Shown piece after piece: positions 6,473 to 8,461 of a DNA stretch of 8,461 nucleotides. A model generated the notes under the pieces. That model ran no database searches. It was not told where the DNA came from and worked only from the letters and a program-made list of their open reading frames with translations. A program made the translations under genes and the position numbers. Positions within the stretch are counted from its first letter, which is position 1. The number at the start of each line of letters is the position of its first letter. The stretch covers positions 1 to 8,461 of the forward strand of contig CALMCK010000073.1 in NCBI GenBank assembly GCA_937862845.1. Direction: 5' to 3'. The stretch is from an uncultured Burkholderiaceae bacterium (GTDB taxonomy: Bacteria > Pseudomonadota > Gammaproteobacteria > Burkholderiales > Burkholderiaceae).

Positions 6473-6918
6473 TTGAACAACCGATTTACATTCTCGACAC
6501 AAACATTTGGCTCGATTGGCTGGTGTTTTCACACGACGCCATGCCTTCGCTCAAGGCCATGCAGCTTGCCCACGAGATTGACATTATTTACACCGACGAG
6601 ATGGCGGAGGAGTTGGCGGATGTGTTGTCCCGCGAGCATTTTAAGCTGTCACTCGAACAACAAAACACGGCGATGTCTGCCATGCGAGATGCGGCACGTG
6701 AGGTTGAGCGGCGGGCACCGACACAGCCTATTCGCTGCAAGGACAAAGACGATCAAGTGTTCATCGACACCGCATTGGCGTATCAAGTCGATTTTTTATT
6801 GAGCAAAGACAACCATTTGCTCGCGCTAAAAAACCGCGCAGCGAAGCAATTGGTGCGCATTGCGTCGCTCGATGATTGGTTCAATAAATTTAAAACCCAA
6901 AATACCCAAGCGGCATAA
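6469..6918 (+). CDS. PIN-domain ribonuclease, COG1569/PIN_3-type (toxin-like), coupled to ruvC
   Basis: This 149-residue protein has a single PIN nuclease domain. The candidate metal-binding acids are Asp10 in ILDTNIW, Glu47/Glu48 in MAEELADVL, Asp94/Asp95 and Asp100 in KDKDDQVFID, and Asp114 in LLSKDNHLL. The CKDKDDQ pattern and the SKD near the end fit the group annotated as 'putative toxin-antitoxin system toxin component, PIN family'. Such proteins are Mg2+-dependent RNases, and some are VapC-like toxins. The ATG overlaps the ruvC stop by four bases, so translation is probably coupled to ruvC. No small antitoxin gene lies on either side: ruvC is upstream, and 250 bases of intergenic sequence with an inverted repeat are downstream. 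A housekeeping RNA-processing role is therefore as likely as a toxin role. The domain call is confident; the function is open. Confidence 0.88.
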   Translation: MIEQPIYILDTNIWLDWLVFSHDAMPSLKAMQLAHEIDIIYTDEMAEELADVLSREHFKLSLEQQNTAMSAMRDAAREVERRAPTQPIRCKDKDDQVFIDTALAYQVDFLLSKDNHLLALKNRAAKQLVRIASLDDWFNKFKTQNTQAA

Positions 6919-6982
6919 CTTAAATCATTCATTAAGAACTTTGTGTGAATTTTTGGAACTGCAATGGCAAGACCCTTTATTT

Positions 6983-7020
6983 CGTCATTCCCGCATGGGG
7001 TTAGCGGGAATCCAGTGGTT
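6983..7020 (+). repeat. Left arm of the inverted repeat pair
   Basis: The arm begins CGTCATTCCCGC and ends GCGGGAATCCAGTGGTT. Its internal stem is ATTCCCGC (6987-6994) paired with GCGGGAAT (7004-7011), with the nine-base loop ATGGGGTTA. The outer-facing end is at 6983 and the arm points inward to 7020. Confidence 0.8.
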
Positions 7021-7055
7021 TAGGCTTTTGAGTTTTATGATGCATCAAAACATAC

Positions 7056-7093
7056 AACCACTGGATTCCCGATAAAAGCATTCGGGAATGATG
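7056..7093 (-). repeat. Right arm of the inverted repeat pair
   Basis: Read on the minus strand, this arm begins CATCATTCCCGAATG and ends CGGGAATCCAGTGGTT. Its internal stem is ATTCCCGA (7065-7072) paired with TCGGGAAT (7082-7089), also with a nine-base loop. The stem change from ...CCCGC to ...CCCGA is matched by its partner, so the hairpin is preserved although the base differs from the left arm. Confidence 0.8.
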
Positions 7094-7168
7094 GGTTTAA
7101 GATGTTTGTTATACAAGCACCGGAATTCCTCAACAATAAACCTTAACGAACCTTTTCGAATAAGCAAA

Positions 7169-8323
7169 ATGAAACAACTCACCACCACCATTTTCACCAC
7201 CATGAGTGCGCTGGCACAGCAGCATCAAGCGATTAACCTTGGCCAAGGTTTCCCTGATTTCGCGGCGGATGAGGCGTTGCTCAAAGCCGCTTACGAAGCG
7301 ATGACACAGGGACACAATCAATACGCGCCGATGATGGGCACGGCCGCGCTGCGCCACACAGTGGCGGATTTGGTCAAAACGCATTATGGCTTTGATGCCA
7401 ACGTGGACAACAACATCACCATCACGGCGGGCGCGTCCGAGGCACTTTTTTGCGCCATCATTGCCATCACCGAGCCTTCTGATGAGCTGATTATTTTAGA
7501 GCCTGCTTATGACTTGTACCGCCCAGCGATTCTCAATGCGGGCGGCGTGCCTGTCGGTGTGAACTTAACATTCAATGATGAAGGGATGTTTGTCGTTGAC
7601 TGGCAAAAAGTCGAGCACGCCATCACGCCACGCACCCGCGCCATCATCGTCAACACACCCAACAATCCAACGGGCAACACCTTCACCGCCGACGATTTAA
7701 TCGAGCTTGAACGCCTCGCAGAACAGTATGGTCTCTGGGTCATCAGCGACGAAGTGTATGAACACATGGTCTTTGATGGACAGATGCATCAATCTGCCTT
7801 GCGTCGGCCCGCACTCGCTGCGCGCACGATTCACGTCGCGAGTTTTGGCAAAACCCTGCACGTCACGGGTTGGAAAGTCGGCTATGTCATTGCTCCCGAA
7901 GCATTGACCCATGCGATTCGAGCGGTGCACCAGTTCAACACATTCACGGTCGCCACGCCACTGCAACTCGGCATCGCCACATATTTAAACAAGCACCCCA
8001 ACGCCACACACGCGTTGCCCGCGTTTTATCAGGCCAAGCGCGATGCGTTTCGTGCGGGCTTAAGCCAGACCGCGCTCAAACTGCTGCCTTGTCAAGGCAC
8101 GTATTTTCAGCTGGTCGATTACAGCGGCTTGGCGCAGTTTGCCCAGATGAGCGATGTGCAGTTTGCCGAACACCTCACCACCGAGCTTAAAGTCGCCGCC
8201 ATCCCGCTCACGCCGTTTTATGGATACGCGCCTGAGCAAAAAATCGTGCGTTTTTGTTTCGCCAAAAAACAAGAGACACTGAATGCCGCCGTAGACAATT
8301 TAAAACAAGGCCTGTCTGCATGA
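7169..8323 (+). CDS. ybdL: PLP-dependent aminotransferase, YbdL/methionine aminotransferase type
   Basis: This 384-residue protein is a fold-type I, class I/II aminotransferase. It matches E. coli YbdL, known to transaminate methionine and some aromatic amino acids, in length (386) and along its whole length: TTIFTTMSALAQQHQAINLG near the N-terminus, QGFPDF (26-31), NQYAPM (50-55), TAGASEAL (86-93), NTPNNPTG (162-169), SDEVYEH with Asp194 and Tyr197, the PLP-binding Lys228 in SFGKTLHVTGWKVGY, PCQGTYF (307-313), and the substrate Arg361 in VRFCFAKK. I chose the ATG at 7169 because YbdL similarity begins just after it. The frame stays open to an ATG at 7088, which lies inside the inverted repeat and is unlikely to be used. 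No strong ribosome site is seen. The stop overlaps a lipoprotein gene (ATGA). The role may be methionine salvage or the use of methionine as nitrogen source; the exact substrate is inferred. Confidence 0.92.
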   Translation: MKQLTTTIFTTMSALAQQHQAINLGQGFPDFAADEALLKAAYEAMTQGHNQYAPMMGTAALRHTVADLVKTHYGFDANVDNNITITAGASEALFCAIIAITEPSDELIILEPAYDLYRPAILNAGGVPVGVNLTFNDEGMFVVDWQKVEHAITPRTRAIIVNTPNNPTGNTFTADDLIELERLAEQYGLWVISDEVYEHMVFDGQMHQSALRRPALAARTIHVASFGKTLHVTGWKVGYVIAPEALTHAIRAVHQFNTFTVATPLQLGIATYLNKHPNATHALPAFYQAKRDAFRAGLSQTALKLLPCQGTYFQLVDYSGLAQFAQMSDVQFAEHLTTELKVAAIPLTPFYGYAPEQKIVRFCFAKKQETLNAAVDNLKQGLSA

Positions 8324-8461
8324 AGCGCGTGTTCGTGCTTTCGTCGATTTGTGTGTTGACAGGTTGTGCCAATGTGCCCTTTGGCTCTTTGCCGCCAGCT
8401 GACTTAAAAATCCGCCCAGACACGTCCAAAACCCCGTTGGCAAAAATGGTGCGACTGGCGC
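8320..8461 (+). CDS. Lipoprotein N-terminus (gene runs off the window)
   Basis: An ATG at 8320 overlaps the aminotransferase stop by four bases and opens a frame that runs to the window end (47 codons). The first 16 residues form a classic lipoprotein signal: MKR, a hydrophobic stretch (VFVLSSICV), and the lipobox LTGC with Cys16 as the lipidation site. The residue after Cys16 is Ala, not Asp, which suggests sorting to the outer membrane. The mature part seen so far (ANVPFGSLPPADLKIRPDTS, then KTPLAKMVRLA) is too short to assign. It vaguely recalls the start of phospholipase D-like lipoproteins of betaproteobacteria, but this is only a guess. Confidence 0.72.
   Translation, partial: MKRVFVLSSICVLTGCANVPFGSLPPADLKIRPDTSKTPLAKMVRLA

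Larger units (their letters stand above)
6983..7093. repeat. 111-bp REP-doublet/MITE-like element with 38-bp inverted arms
   Basis: Two 38-base arms, 6983-7020 and 7056-7093, are inverted copies of each other and match at 32 of 38 positions. They are separated by 35 bases (7021-7055). Each arm is itself a hairpin with an 8-bp stem of the ATTCCCG type and a 9-base loop. The spacer holds a perfect 10-bp palindrome TGATGCATCA (7038-7047). ATTCCC...GGGAAT dyads are known as dispersed intergenic repeats in several proteobacteria, for example the Neisseria dRS3 repeats (which have a shorter, 8-base centre), so this is probably one copy of a genome-wide family. No coding potential or flanking target duplication is apparent. 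It fills most of the non-coding gap between the PIN gene and the aminotransferase gene (6919-7168). Confidence 0.8.

Noticed and set aside
6983..7020. Left repeat hairpin as an intrinsic terminator of the ruvC-PIN transcript.
   Set aside because: There is no T tract after the stem, so it lacks the usual signature. It may still slow or stabilise transcripts, but I cannot support a terminator call.
7088..7168. Earlier ATG for the aminotransferase, adding 27 residues.
   Set aside because: This ATG is within the right arm of the inverted repeat. The added residues show no family similarity, while YbdL similarity begins right after 7169.

Overview
The window looks like chromosomal DNA of a betaproteobacterium, most likely in the order Burkholderiales. 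The main reasons are the RuvC protein, whose central block ([20 protein letters not shown]) and basic C-terminal tail match the Burkholderiales type, and the neighbourhood of purH and ruvC, which are usually close together in that group. Gene density is high, junctions are tight, and most genes are housekeeping genes. No prophage, CRISPR array, tRNA, rRNA or transposase gene is visible.

Layout. On the minus strand, positions 1-1605 hold a two-gene lipid-type unit read leftwards: a sterol desaturase/fatty acid hydroxylase superfamily membrane protein (resembling the alkylglycerol monooxygenase type), then a monoacylglycerol lipase/lysophospholipase-like alpha/beta hydrolase coupled to it by a TAATG overlap and cut by the window edge. 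A divergent intergenic region (about 1612-1740) carries a good extended -10 promoter for the plus-strand genes. Next come coaBC (coenzyme A synthesis), dut (dUTPase, overlapping coaBC by four bases) and purH (last two steps to IMP), ending at a hairpin terminator near 5036-5069. These three genes supply CoA, keep uracil out of DNA and make purines.

After the terminator lies a six-helix ion-channel-like membrane protein whose K+ selectivity filter is replaced by SGVGMSD. It is followed by ruvC (Holliday junction resolvase) and a PIN-domain nuclease that overlaps ruvC by four bases. The ruvA and ruvB genes that usually follow ruvC in this lineage are not here. A 111-bp intergenic element made of two 38-bp inverted, hairpin-forming arms (6983-7093) separates the PIN gene from a YbdL-type PLP aminotransferase. 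The window ends in the N-terminus of a lipoprotein that overlaps the aminotransferase gene by four bases.

Most of this is ordinary core genome. I see no clear new multi-gene system. The points most worth a second look are the channel with the altered filter between purH and ruvC, the PIN nuclease coupled to ruvC without a visible antitoxin, the inverted repeat pair, the lipid hydroxylase/lipase pair, and a local reversal of G/C strand bias over ruvC and the PIN gene.
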